From: UKL13-2 sp044228625
GTDB lineage: Bacteria > Pseudomonadota > Gammaproteobacteria > Burkholderiales > Usitatibacteraceae
DNA: 18,970 nucleotides
NCBI GenBank assembly: GCA_044228625.1
Contig: JBGAUM010000069.1
Location: 1-18,970, forward strand
Direction: 5' to 3'
Both the position numbers and the translations under genes were made by a program. This document shows, piece by piece, positions 8,201 through 14,788 of the stretch. The notes under the pieces were generated by a model. It did no database searches, was not told the DNA's origin, and saw only the letters and a list, made by a program, of their open reading frames with translations. Numbering within the stretch: the stretch's first letter is position 1; the number at the start of each line of letters is the position of its first letter.

Positions 8201-9058
8201 GGCTTGCGAACGCAACCGGGTGAGCAGCCAAATCAATCCAGCCAACAGGGCGCAGCTCACCAGCCCCACCAAGAGCACCATTCGAGGTGCTTGGCTGGTC
8301 AAGCGCTGGTCGAGCGCCGGCGTCGAGACGACGTTCAACGTTGCTTCGCGGTCAATCAGTCGCACCGGTTGCGTCAGACGACGCATCGGAGAAACAGTGA
8401 CCGGCTGCGCAGGGGGGATGGTTACCGATCCGTCAGTGAGGGACACGTCCAGTTCCGCGTCGTTTGCCGCGCCCTTGATGAGTGCGGACATATCGATGAG
8501 TGCAAAGACATAAGCCGGCGGCGCTCTTCTCGGCACCGGGATCCGCAAAACGCCATATGTACTGCCATCAGCTTCGAAGGCAGAAGAGAGTGCGGGCTGA
8601 TCGGGACGGGTCGCGTTGAACAGTGCGGACGACTCCCATGTGCCAGCTTTCAGTTTGGCTGCCGGTCCGCGCCAATCCAACAGGACACGGTCGGCCTCCG
8701 AGTAACGCAGTCCGACAAGCCCTGGCAATGACTCCGAGTCCAATTGCAGGTCTTCGATATATCTCTGCCATCCTGCGGCATCCGATTTCAGTGGGGTATC
8801 GCCGAATGCGGCAACACTGGTCGTCACCAACCGGATGGCCCCCAACCGCTGCGAAAGGCTCTTTCTTTGCTCGACGGCCATTTCGCCGAACCGCTGCTCC
8901 GCCTCGCGGGATTGTTGTTTTGCCGCCTGCCAACCCCCGACTAACGTGGAGACCAGCAAGGCCGCAAGTACCAGCCATGGCAGTTCTATCTTTCCAGCAG
9001 TGGTCGGAACGGTGGCCTCTTTGGAAGATGCCTCCGGGATCGGATGCGGAGAACTCAT
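5264..9058 (-). CDS. Hybrid sensor histidine kinase: CHASE-PAS-PAS-HisKA-HATPase-REC*-REC-HPt
   Basis: A 1264-residue inner-membrane phosphorelay kinase. In order: TM1 (about 27-45); periplasmic CHASE-like sensor (about 46-258, with LPGLVGLRYS at 111-120); TM2 (about 259-280); two PAS domains (about 301-420 and 430-548, the first joined by ITDVT, the second by ITDIT); HisKA with phospho-acceptor H576 in MSHEMRT; HATPase with N693 in NLLANAIKF, DTGIGI and GGTGLGL; a degenerate receiver (about 813-935) without the acceptor Asp; an intact receiver (about 981-1096; D1031 in LLDVQMP, K1083 in SKP); and a C-terminal HPt with H1185 in AHSLRGAA. It thus carries every step of a His-Asp-His relay except the final regulator, which is not encoded in this window. 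CHASE domains sense small extracellular ligands; this ligand is unknown. ATG 9058 is chosen because it precedes TM1; no clear Shine-Dalgarno is seen. Confidence 0.94.
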   Translation of the reverse strand: MSSPHPIPEASSKEATVPTTAGKIELPWLVLAALLVSTLVGGWQAAKQQSREAEQRFGEMAVEQRKSLSQRLGAIRLVTTSVAAFGDTPLKSDAAGWQRYIEDLQLDSESLPGLVGLRYSEADRVLLDWRGPAAKLKAGTWESSALFNATRPDQPALSSAFEADGSTYGVLRIPVPRRAPPAYVFALIDMSALIKGAANDAELDVSLTDGSVTIPPAQPVTVSPMRRLTQPVRLIDREATLNVVSTPALDQRLTSQAPRMVLLVGLVSCALLAGLIWLLTRLRSQAEALAQVMTRKLTEQTRFTEDLIEHNPNPIFRKDIAGRFVSVNRAWEELTGHRREDVLGKRYADLMPVEVATVNESHDQALLVSENGRGVIETRLANARGDPIEAIVAKQVISGEDGRTAGLIGTITDVTQIKALERQLEAQREQQNLVIRSSQQGVWDASESGDVAPFYSDRFKEILGFAPHEFPDPFDWKDVLHEEDAPRFKAEMVRLFKHETELFDVEARVRRLMGDFVWVRARGIAQYGSDGRATRFTGSITDITDRKKAELELTEANVRVLDAARAKEAFLATMSHEMRTPLNGVLGMTSLLAETALDDEQRDHIRLIRASGDTLLRIIDDILDFSKIESGRMMLESVPVELVPLVEEAFELVAERARDKRLALVFDLAENVPYYVLGDTTRLRQILLNLLANAIKFTERGHIALSITARSTMDSRLRLEFAIADTGIGIPSNRIGTLFQPFTQVDASTTRKYGGTGLGLAICKRLVNLMGGDIRVESVEGQGSLFLFHIITEPAKGPARGYMQRDVPELKGKHMLLADSNALRRETQARRYRHWGLDVVCAEPRIAANLLNQDSNIAIVVAEAMLDGELAHRFADAVSAQDAMRQRAGLPPAIVILASTLARADLAAEPPVALPRHDMFVVRPAGRMRMFELLSRAAAGQRQGDFAARPFVPEASREMHSPPERDPRAMTSAKLFNVAALNLLVAEDNEVNQRVIIGMLNNLGHRSQLVADGQSAVEAAAGGSFDAILLDVQMPVMDGLEAMRQIRAAKGGSCPPMIAMTAHALPGDREHYIASGMDDYLSKPIRVSALAAVLAKINPSTPAVASGDTSIPEARKHAAPILPSVLDVEQLNDLRGLPAMPGEAPADDGAGGLIDLFRSQTIERLDIMGAKRQVEDWAGLAETAHSLRGAAASIGFPRVSAVCKDIEAHARTLAGNPGRMQRVAGASTATVNELLVSLNSRVIEANVALDEWLATAPPVTGNSP

Positions 9059-9128
9059 GGCCGTAGATTACCCGATCCCCCGTTTCACGCCAAACGAGGG
9101 GGCCGGGAAGGGTGAATCGACAGGGAAC

Positions 9129-9150
9129 TTGAATTGACTTTACAATTCAA
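9129..9150. promoter_or_regulatory. Perfect 8-base inverted repeat overlapping a possible -35 box
   Basis: TTGAATTG (9129-9136) and CAATTCAA (9143-9150) are exact reverse complements around a 6-base spacer. The left arm overlaps TTGACT (9134-9139), a plausible -35 element for the downstream lytic transglycosylase, with a weak -10 candidate (TTTTAC) at 9155-9160. It sits in the divergent space between the hybrid kinase and the transglycosylase, where a dimeric regulator could control one or both genes. By-eye call; a chance palindrome in an AT-rich patch is possible. Confidence 0.35.
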
Positions 9151-9179
9151 AGGCTTTTACCGGGGTCTTGATCCGAAAT

Positions 9180-9836
9180 ATGCGTTTTTTGTCACTATTG
9201 CCCACGCCTCTTCGCCTGCATGCGACCCGTGCTGCAGGTGTTGCAGTGCTTACCCTCTGTTGGCCTGCGGTCGGCGAGGCGGACACCAACATCTATTCGT
9301 TTCGCGACGAAAAAGGCGTCACGCATTTCACCAACATGCCACATCTGGACCGGCGCTACAAACTGGTGTATCGCGTGCCGTCGTCGGGGGCCTACAGGCC
9401 CAACGCTTGGTCGATTCGCGCACCGTCAATGGTCGAGTTTTCGCGGCTGGTCCCGATCATCAACGATGCCGCCCGGGCCAATGGCGTGGATGCAAAACTG
9501 ATCCATGCCGTCATTCGCGCCGAGTCGGGTTACAACGCCAACGCCACGTCCAACAAAGGCGCCATGGGATTGATGCAACTGATTCCAGCAACCGCTCAAC
9601 GCTATGGCGTCAACGATAGCTATGATCCGCGCCAGAACATCGAGGGAGGCACCCGTTATCTTCGGGATCTGCTCAAGATGTTCAACGGCAACATGGAACT
9701 TGCACTGGCCGGCTATAACGCGGGTGAAAATGCGGTGATCCGCGCGGGCAATCGAATCCCGCCCTATGCGGAAACCCAGGCCTACGTTCCCAAGGTGCTT
9801 CACTTCTACAGAAGCCCGGATCTCGCAAAACTCTAG
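9180..9836 (+). CDS. Secreted lytic transglycosylase (SLT domain) with DUF4124-like N-terminus
   Basis: A 218-residue exported muramidase-like enzyme that cleaves the MurNAc-GlcNAc bond with formation of 1,6-anhydro-MurNAc. It opens with a signal peptide (basic start, hydrophobic AAGVAVLTLCWPAVGEA, cleavage near GEA/D). Next is a short DUF4124-like segment (IYSFRDEKGVTHFTNMP, about 38-54), common in Burkholderiales envelope proteins. The SLT domain follows (about 92-205) with catalytic E115 in RAESGYN, then GAMGLMQLIPATA, the Asn-rich GG(T)RYL segment and the AGYNAGENAV motif. I prefer ATG 9180; a TTG at 9168 would add only four residues. It is monocistronic: a palindrome-bearing promoter region lies upstream and a strong terminator downstream. 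It may partly cover for the larger broken slt gene at 14785-16804. Confidence 0.92.
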   Translation: MRFLSLLPTPLRLHATRAAGVAVLTLCWPAVGEADTNIYSFRDEKGVTHFTNMPHLDRRYKLVYRVPSSGAYRPNAWSIRAPSMVEFSRLVPIINDAARANGVDAKLIHAVIRAESGYNANATSNKGAMGLMQLIPATAQRYGVNDSYDPRQNIEGGTRYLRDLLKMFNGNMELALAGYNAGENAVIRAGNRIPPYAETQAYVPKVLHFYRSPDLAKL

Positions 9837-9911
9837 GGTGGGTGCGGCGTTTGGCCGAAAAAAGGCTCAGATCGTCCGCCAGACCTGGGTTTCTTAATTT
9901 TCTATGATCAA

Positions 9912-9944
9912 GAAAACGCCCCGTCCTGCGGGGCGTTTTCTTTT
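9912..9944. terminator. Strong bidirectional rho-independent terminator
   Basis: A perfect 12-base-pair hairpin has arms GAAAACGCCCCG (9912-9923) and CGGGGCGTTTTC (9929-9940) and a 5-base loop TCCTG. T-runs leave both sides (TTTT at 9936-9939 and 9941-9944; the A-run at 9913-9916 serves the other strand). It sits between two convergent genes, the lytic transglycosylase (+) and the Bug receptor (-), and can end both transcripts. Confidence 0.92.
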
Positions 9945-9957
9945 GGATCCGGATTGA

Positions 9958-10941
9958 TCAGTCGAGCTTGATGTTTTTCTTCACGACGACGGCCTTCATC
10001 TTGTCGTACTCGGCCTTGATGTCCTTGGCAAACTCTGCCGGCGTGTTGGCGACCGGATCTGCGCCCTGTTGGGAGAGCTTTTCCTTGATTGCCGGATGAT
10101 TGACTGCCTTGACCGATGCCGCATGCAACTTGTCGAGGATCTCCTTGGGTGTCTTGGCCGGGGCAATCAACCCATACCAGGCTGGGTCGTTCACTTCGGG
10201 CATGCCCAGTTCCTTGAACGTCGGGATATTGGGATAGGCGGCCAGCCGCTGGGGCGCAGCGACCGCAAGCAGTTTGAGTTTGCCAGCGTCCACTTGTGCT
10301 TTTGAAGAGGGCAAGTTGTCGAACAGGACCGGCACTTGGCCGCCGACCACGTCGATCACCGCCGGTCCTGCGCCTTTGTAAGGAATGTGCACCATGTCCG
10401 TTCCCGTGGCAGACAGGAAAAGTTCGCCCATCATGTGGCCAATTCCTGCCGTGCCCGACGTCGCAAACGAGTACTTGCCCGGGTTCTTTTTCAAGAGTTC
10501 GATGAACTCCTTGATGTCCTTGACCTGCACCTTGTCGGGATTGACCGCCAGCAGGTTGGGCACACCAACCCACTTGGTCACCGGCGCGAAATCGGTAAAG
10601 TTGTTATACGGAATCTTCGGATTCGCGGCCGGGTTGACGGCCATCGTCGAGACCGTCGCCACCCCCAGCGTGTACCCGTCCGGCGACGCCTTGGCCACTT
10701 CGTTCGCGCCAACCGACCCGCCACCACCCGCCTTGTTCTCCACGAGGACTGGTTGGCCAAGTTCCTTTGCAAGCTGGTCGGCCACGATACGGGCCACGAT
10801 GTCCGTCGTGCCAGCCGGCGCGAAGGGCACAATCAATTTGATCGGTTTGTTGGGATACGCCTGCGCCTCCGCTGCGGAAGGCGCGATCAAGGCGATGATG
10901 AATCCGGCCAGCAGGCCGGCCAAGATGGAAATCCGTTGCAT
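9958..10941 (-). CDS. Bug/TctC-family periplasmic solute-binding protein
   Basis: A 327-residue Bug receptor, the extracytoplasmic binding protein class of tripartite tricarboxylate transporters, which typically bind small carboxylates or related compounds. It has a clear signal peptide (hydrophobic ILAGLLAGFIIALIAPSAAEA, cleavage before QAYP), then the family signatures YPNKPIKLIVPFAPAGTTD and ENKAGGGGSVGANEVAKA, followed later by HIPYKGAGPAVIDVVGGQV. The ATG is preceded by GAGGAGAGGG at proper distance. No membrane subunits (tctA, tctB) are adjacent, so it is an orphan receptor, common in Burkholderiales; it may share a transporter encoded elsewhere or act in sensing. It follows the quinone-reductase gene by 78 bases and ends at the bidirectional terminator, so it may be the last gene of that operon or have its own promoter in the gap. 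Ligand cannot be predicted. Confidence 0.93.
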   Translation of the reverse strand: MQRISILAGLLAGFIIALIAPSAAEAQAYPNKPIKLIVPFAPAGTTDIVARIVADQLAKELGQPVLVENKAGGGGSVGANEVAKASPDGYTLGVATVSTMAVNPAANPKIPYNNFTDFAPVTKWVGVPNLLAVNPDKVQVKDIKEFIELLKKNPGKYSFATSGTAGIGHMMGELFLSATGTDMVHIPYKGAGPAVIDVVGGQVPVLFDNLPSSKAQVDAGKLKLLAVAAPQRLAAYPNIPTFKELGMPEVNDPAWYGLIAPAKTPKEILDKLHAASVKAVNHPAIKEKLSQQGADPVANTPAEFAKDIKAEYDKMKAVVVKKNIKLD

Positions 10942-10972
10942 GTCCCTCTCCTCGTTGTGGTGAATTCCGGGT

Positions 10973-10986
10973 TGCGGCGAACCGCA
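10973..10986 (-). other. Small UUCG-tetraloop hairpin between quinone reductase and Bug gene
   Basis: Read on the minus strand, TGCGG-TTCG-CCGCA forms a 5-base-pair stem capped by a UUCG tetraloop, an unusually stable RNA turn. It lies in the 78-base gap before the Bug receptor gene. There is no T-run after it, so it is not a standard terminator; it may act as an mRNA-stability or processing element. Confidence 0.35.
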
Positions 10987-11019
10987 GCGGCGCTAGGATA
11001 GAAGAATCGCCGAAAAGTT

Positions 11020-11994
11020 TCAGGGCAGCAATACGGTAGAACCCGTGGTTTTGCGGGCTTCCAGATCGCGGTGGGCTTGCACCGTGTCCCGCAGCGCATA
11101 GGTCTGGTTGATTTCAAGCTTGACCTTGCCCCCCGCCACCATCTGGAAGAGATCGTTGGCGGTATTCACCAGGTCGTCGCGCGACGCAATATGGGTGTCG
11201 AGCGTTGGGCGCGTGACAAACAACGACCCTTTGGCGGCAAGAACGCCGAGATCGAGCGGCTCCACCTTGCCGGAGGCGTTGCCAAACAAGGCCACCAGCC
11301 CACGCGGCCTCACGCAATCCAGCGACTTCAGGAAGGTGTCCTTGCCCACGCCGTCATACACGACTGCACATTTCCTTCCCCCGGTGATCTCGGCGACACG
11401 CGCGACAAAGTCTTCATTCTTGTAGTCGATGACGTGGTCGCAGCCATTGGCCTTGGCCAGTGCAATCTTTTCCGTGCCGCCCACCGTGCCGATGACCGTC
11501 GCGCCGAGGTGCTTTGCCCATTGACAAAGGATCAGTCCTACGCCGCCGGCCGCCGCATGAAACAGGATGGTGTCGCCTTGCTTGACGGGATATGTACGCT
11601 TCAATAAATATTGGGCCGTCATGCCTTTAAGCATCATGGAGGCGGCCTGCTGGTCGGTCACCCCCTCGGGAACTTTGACCACACGTTCGGCGGGCATCAA
11701 GCGCGCTTCCGAATAGGCGCCAATCGGGCTCGAGGCGTATGCCACGCGGTCACCCACTTTGAATTCGGTCACTCCCGGCCCCAACGACTCGACGACGCCG
11801 GCCCCTTCACGCCCGATCACGGACGGCAGCGGAATCTTGTAGAGGCCGGTTCGGTGATAGGTGTCGATGTAATTCAAGCCGATGGCGGTGTGCCTGATGC
11901 GCAACTCGCCTGGGCCGGGATCGCCGACCTCGACCGCCTCCCATTTCATCACTTCGGGGCCACCGTGTTCATGGATGCGGATCGCGTGGGTCAT
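11020..11994 (-). CDS. qor: NADPH:quinone reductase, zinc-independent MDR family
   Basis: A 324-residue medium-chain dehydrogenase/reductase of the quinone-oxidoreductase class, expected to reduce quinones with NADPH in the cytoplasm. Visible features are the GroES-like N-terminal domain (GLNYIDTYHRTG at 39-50, then VIGREGAGVVESLGPGV) and the nucleotide-binding AAAGGVG (147-153) in a Rossmann fold. The cysteine-rich structural zinc site and catalytic zinc ligands of alcohol dehydrogenases are absent, which fits the Qor subgroup. ATG 11994 has AAAGGA 9 bases upstream and overlaps the stop of cca as ATGA, giving translational coupling. The open frame extends further upstream only through cca. 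It closes the slt/NDUFA9-like/GST/cca string; the grouping with a GST hints at redox housekeeping. Exact quinone or enal substrate unknown. Confidence 0.9.
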   Translation of the reverse strand: MTHAIRIHEHGGPEVMKWEAVEVGDPGPGELRIRHTAIGLNYIDTYHRTGLYKIPLPSVIGREGAGVVESLGPGVTEFKVGDRVAYASSPIGAYSEARLMPAERVVKVPEGVTDQQAASMMLKGMTAQYLLKRTYPVKQGDTILFHAAAGGVGLILCQWAKHLGATVIGTVGGTEKIALAKANGCDHVIDYKNEDFVARVAEITGGRKCAVVYDGVGKDTFLKSLDCVRPRGLVALFGNASGKVEPLDLGVLAAKGSLFVTRPTLDTHIASRDDLVNTANDLFQMVAGGKVKLEINQTYALRDTVQAHRDLEARKTTGSTVLLP

Positions 11995-13124
11995 GGGGTG
12001 TTTCCTTTCTGTTCGTTCAGGAACTGTTCGAGCGCGTGAAGTTTCGCCGCATGGATTGCGGCGGGAATGTCTCGCCCCTTTGCGGCCCGTGCGACGGCGC
12101 CGAGGTCGAGGGACTTGAGGCGGTGGAGTGCGGACGACAACTTTCGCGCGGTGCCGCTTTGTGCAATTGAACTGTCGCCGCGAAGCCGCGCCGCGTGCGT
12201 GACGAGAATCAAGATCAAGTCGGTCGCGCGTTCTGGCCTGCGCAACGCATCCCAAGTGTCAAAAAGCGACAGCATGCTCTCTGCATCAAGCTTTGGTAGC
12301 TGACGTGCATAGGGTTCGGCGCGGACCGCCGCTGCAGCGAGATCCCGGCAATGACTTGGGACCTTCCATCGGTCGCAAAGACTTTGCGACGCATACAGGT
12401 CGAGCTGCGTACACAACGCCGCAAAGCGTACTTCCACCGGCCTTTCTAGCACCTCAAAAGACGCGGCAAATGCAAAGTCTGTTTTGGACGTGTCGAGTTC
12501 CGGCGCAATCCGCGCCAGTGCACCAGTTTTCTTGAGCACTGCGAACATTTCGTCCGACCTGTCCTCCAGCAGCCCACGCGAAATCTCCTGCCACACGCGT
12601 TCCGCCACGAGATGATCAACCTCACCTTCGTCGACCATGCCGCGCATCAGGGCCATCGTTTCATCGGCCACGCGAAAGCCGCGATCTGCAAATCGCGCAG
12701 CAAAACGTGCCACGCGCAGGATGCGCACCGGGTCTTCGGAAAAGGCGGGGCCGACATGGCGCAACACTTTTGCATTCAGGTCGCGTTGCCCGCCGTAGGG
12801 ATCGATGACATTCCCAGCCTCGTCCATCGCCATTGCGTTGATCGTGAGGTCGCGGCGCGCGAGGTCTTCATCCAGCGTCACGTCGGGCGAAGCATGGATC
12901 GTGAACCCCTTGTAGCCCTTGCCGCTTTTGCGCTCCGTGCGTGCCAGCGCGTACTCCTCGTGGGTCTGCGGATGCAGGAACACGGGAAAGTCTGCGCCCA
13001 CGGGCTTGAATCCCTTCGCGACCATTTCCTCAGGTGTGGCGCCGACCACCACGAAATCCTGGTCTTGTAACGGGAGTCCCAGCAACTGGTCGCGCACACT
13101 GCCGCCGACGCGGTAAATCTTCAT
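11991..13124 (-). CDS. cca: CCA-adding tRNA nucleotidyltransferase with eroded HD domain
   Basis: A class II CCA-adding enzyme that builds or repairs the 3' CCA end of tRNA. ATG 13124 matches the family N-terminus (MKIYRVGGSVRDQLLG); longer reading would overlap the upstream GST gene. The 377 residues show the nucleotidyltransferase metal Asp pair D21 and D23 in DQDFVVVG, RRDLTINA (90-97) for NTP recognition, DPYGG (108-112) and EDPVRILRVARFAAR (130-144). E. coli Cca is 412 residues and carries a C-terminal HD phosphohydrolase domain. Here the equivalent of its ATLCHDLGKG reads AALCTQLDLY (235-244), the preceding HTLM region is missing and the metal-binding His segment after it is deleted. 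The nucleotidyltransferase should work; phosphatase, 2'-nucleotidase and phosphodiesterase activities probably do not. It follows the GST gene by 7 bases and is coupled to the quinone reductase by ATGA. Confidence 0.93.
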   Translation of the reverse strand: MKIYRVGGSVRDQLLGLPLQDQDFVVVGATPEEMVAKGFKPVGADFPVFLHPQTHEEYALARTERKSGKGYKGFTIHASPDVTLDEDLARRDLTINAMAMDEAGNVIDPYGGQRDLNAKVLRHVGPAFSEDPVRILRVARFAARFADRGFRVADETMALMRGMVDEGEVDHLVAERVWQEISRGLLEDRSDEMFAVLKKTGALARIAPELDTSKTDFAFAASFEVLERPVEVRFAALCTQLDLYASQSLCDRWKVPSHCRDLAAAAVRAEPYARQLPKLDAESMLSLFDTWDALRRPERATDLILILVTHAARLRGDSSIAQSGTARKLSSALHRLKSLDLGAVARAAKGRDIPAAIHAAKLHALEQFLNEQKGNTP

Positions 13125-13131
13125 CAGGGGT

Positions 13132-13821
13132 TCAGTTTCCGGGGGCCGGGCAATAGGGCTCGTCTTCCGCGACGAACTCGGTTTCAAGTTTTGCCGCCGC
13201 AATCCACGGGGCAACGCCGGGTGCATTGGCAATGGCACGGCAATACGATTGCGCGTCCTCGCTCAACGGCGGATGGTAAGTCGCAAAACGCATGGCGACC
13301 GGTGCAAACATGGCATCCGCCGCCGTAAAGTCTCCAAACAGGAATGGTCCACTGTTGCCGAATTCGCGCCGGCAGTCACCCCAAACTTGCTCGATGCGGG
13401 AGATGTCCTTGGCCGACTCTGGCGTGAGCCCTTTGCCCGGGTGCTGATTCCGGATATTCATCGGCATGGTATTCCGCAAATGTCGGTAGCCTGAATGCAT
13501 TTCGCTGGCCACGGAGCGCGCCCGCGCTCGAGCGCGAACATCGGCTGGCCAAATGCCTTTTTCCGGGAAGCGGTCGGCCAGGTATTCGGCGATCGCCAGA
13601 GTGTCCCAGACGGCCAATGAAGTCGGTTGGCCGGGCTCGCCGTCCCACAATACAGGTACCAGTTTGGTGGGTGACAAACTGGCAATCTTGCCGCTCCACT
13701 CGGCGCTGTGAAACTTGAGCATGATCTCAGTGAAAGGGATGTTCATTTGTTTCAGCAATACCCATGGCCGCATCGACCAGGACGAATAGTTCTTGTTGCC
13801 GATGACCAGTGTGAGCGCCAT
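13132..13821 (-). CDS. Glutathione S-transferase family protein
   Basis: A 229-residue cytosolic GST. The N-terminal thioredoxin-like domain begins LVIGNKNYSSWSMRPW, where the Ser pair (13-14) is in the position of the catalytic Ser/Cys of bacterial GSTs, continues with KLVPVLWDG carrying the cis-Pro (P54), and ends near AVWDTLAIAEYLADRFP. The C-terminal all-helical domain contains GPFLFGDFTAADAMFAPVAMRF, the usual N-capping and hydrophobic-staple region. ATG 13821 gives the standard GST opening; upstream in-frame residues look like read-through. The ribosome site is weak (AGAAAGA). It lies 31 bases after the NDUFA9-like gene and 7 bases before cca, inside the operon. Electrophilic substrate unknown; it resembles small proteobacterial GSTs of the YfcF type. 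Confidence 0.9.
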   Translation of the reverse strand: MALTLVIGNKNYSSWSMRPWVLLKQMNIPFTEIMLKFHSAEWSGKIASLSPTKLVPVLWDGEPGQPTSLAVWDTLAIAEYLADRFPEKGIWPADVRARARARSVASEMHSGYRHLRNTMPMNIRNQHPGKGLTPESAKDISRIEQVWGDCRREFGNSGPFLFGDFTAADAMFAPVAMRFATYHPPLSEDAQSYCRAIANAPGVAPWIAAAKLETEFVAEDEPYCPAPGN

Positions 13822-13852
13822 GTCAAATTCTTTCTGGGGTTTGGTAAGCGGT

Positions 13853-14788
13853 TCAGCGACCTGCGCGTTCGCGCGCGGGCCCAAACGGATCTGCAAGCCC
13901 AGCAGGGCTCAGCCAGCGTGCGGCGGTGATTTCCAAGTCGTGGGGAATCAAGAACGGAAAAGGGGTATCCGAGGTATTCGGGATCCGCATCGACAGGACA
14001 TTGTCGCGCGTGATGAGTTTTCCGGGCAGGTGCTCAAAAACGGTGGCCTGCAGCATGGACGCCGCAGGGCCCAGCGGCAAGATCGGACGGTGATGACCGG
14101 TCAGGCGCATGACGAGGTCCAACAATTCCCGCAAAGTGTAAATGCGGGGACCCACCAGATTCCAGGTGCCGCCTGCCGCTGCCGAGTTGGACAGGCACAT
14201 CCACACGGCTTGTGCCACATCTTCCACCCAAACAGGTTGGAACAGGGCTCCCGGAGAACCCAACGGAATAACAGGAGACCAGCGCGCCAGTGACGCGAAC
14301 AGATTGAGAAACTTGTCGCGCGCGCCAAACACAACGGAGGGTCGGAGCACCGTGGTTGTCAGCCCCTTGCCGTCGGCGACTTTGTGCAGTTCCGCTTCGC
14401 CCCGTTCCTTGGACTGCAAGTATTGTGAGGGTGCGGTCATGCTGGCCCCCAGCGCACTGAAATGCACCACGTGTTTGACACCCAAATTCCCTGCATGGCG
14501 CGCAACGCGGGTCGGCAATTCGACGTGTGCGGCTTCAAAGGGCGCATGCAATGTTGCAATCAGGTTGATCACAATGTCATGGCCTTCCATCGCTCGCGCC
14601 AAGTCGGAATCGCGATACGGGTCAGCGTGGACGACGCGCGCGGAAGGCAAGGTGGTCAAATGTGTGGCATTTGCTGTTCGGCGTGTTTGAACCGTGACGT
14701 TGGCGCCATTCGCCGCCAACGCGCCGGCGATCGATGTGCCGATGAATCCGCTGCCACCGAGAAGAAGTACGCGGGTTCCTGCCTTCAT
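13853..14788 (-). CDS. NDUFA9-like NAD(P)-binding protein (atypical SDR)
   Basis: A 311-residue extended/atypical short-chain dehydrogenase related to the NDUFA9 accessory subunit of mitochondrial complex I, annotated in many proteobacteria as a complex I NDUFA9-like protein. The Rossmann fold is shown by LLGGSGFIGTSI with the GxxGxxG glycines at 11, 14 and 17, an Arg pair after the second strand (QTRRT, 34-38) that suggests NADP(H), and YLQSK (123-127) in the YxxxK position. TVLRPSVVFGARDKFLN and PVWVEDVAQAV follow the pattern of the family. The start ATG overlaps the stop of the transglycosylase gene as ATGA, so disruption of that upstream frame may affect its translation. No nuo genes are in the window, so a complex I role cannot be shown; a redox or ubiquinone-related role is a guess. 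Family call firm. Confidence 0.88.
   Translation of the reverse strand: MKAGTRVLLLGGSGFIGTSIAGALAANGANVTVQTRRTANATHLTTLPSARVVHADPYRDSDLARAMEGHDIVINLIATLHAPFEAAHVELPTRVARHAGNLGVKHVVHFSALGASMTAPSQYLQSKERGEAELHKVADGKGLTTTVLRPSVVFGARDKFLNLFASLARWSPVIPLGSPGALFQPVWVEDVAQAVWMCLSNSAAAGGTWNLVGPRIYTLRELLDLVMRLTGHHRPILPLGPAASMLQATVFEHLPGKLITRDNVLSMRIPNTSDTPFPFLIPHDLEITAARWLSPAGLADPFGPARERAGR

Noticed and set aside
7769..8731. Plus-strand open frame of 320 codons inside the kinase region
   Set aside because: It is antisense to the PAS, TM2 and CHASE parts of the kinase, and no motif or ribosome site supports it.
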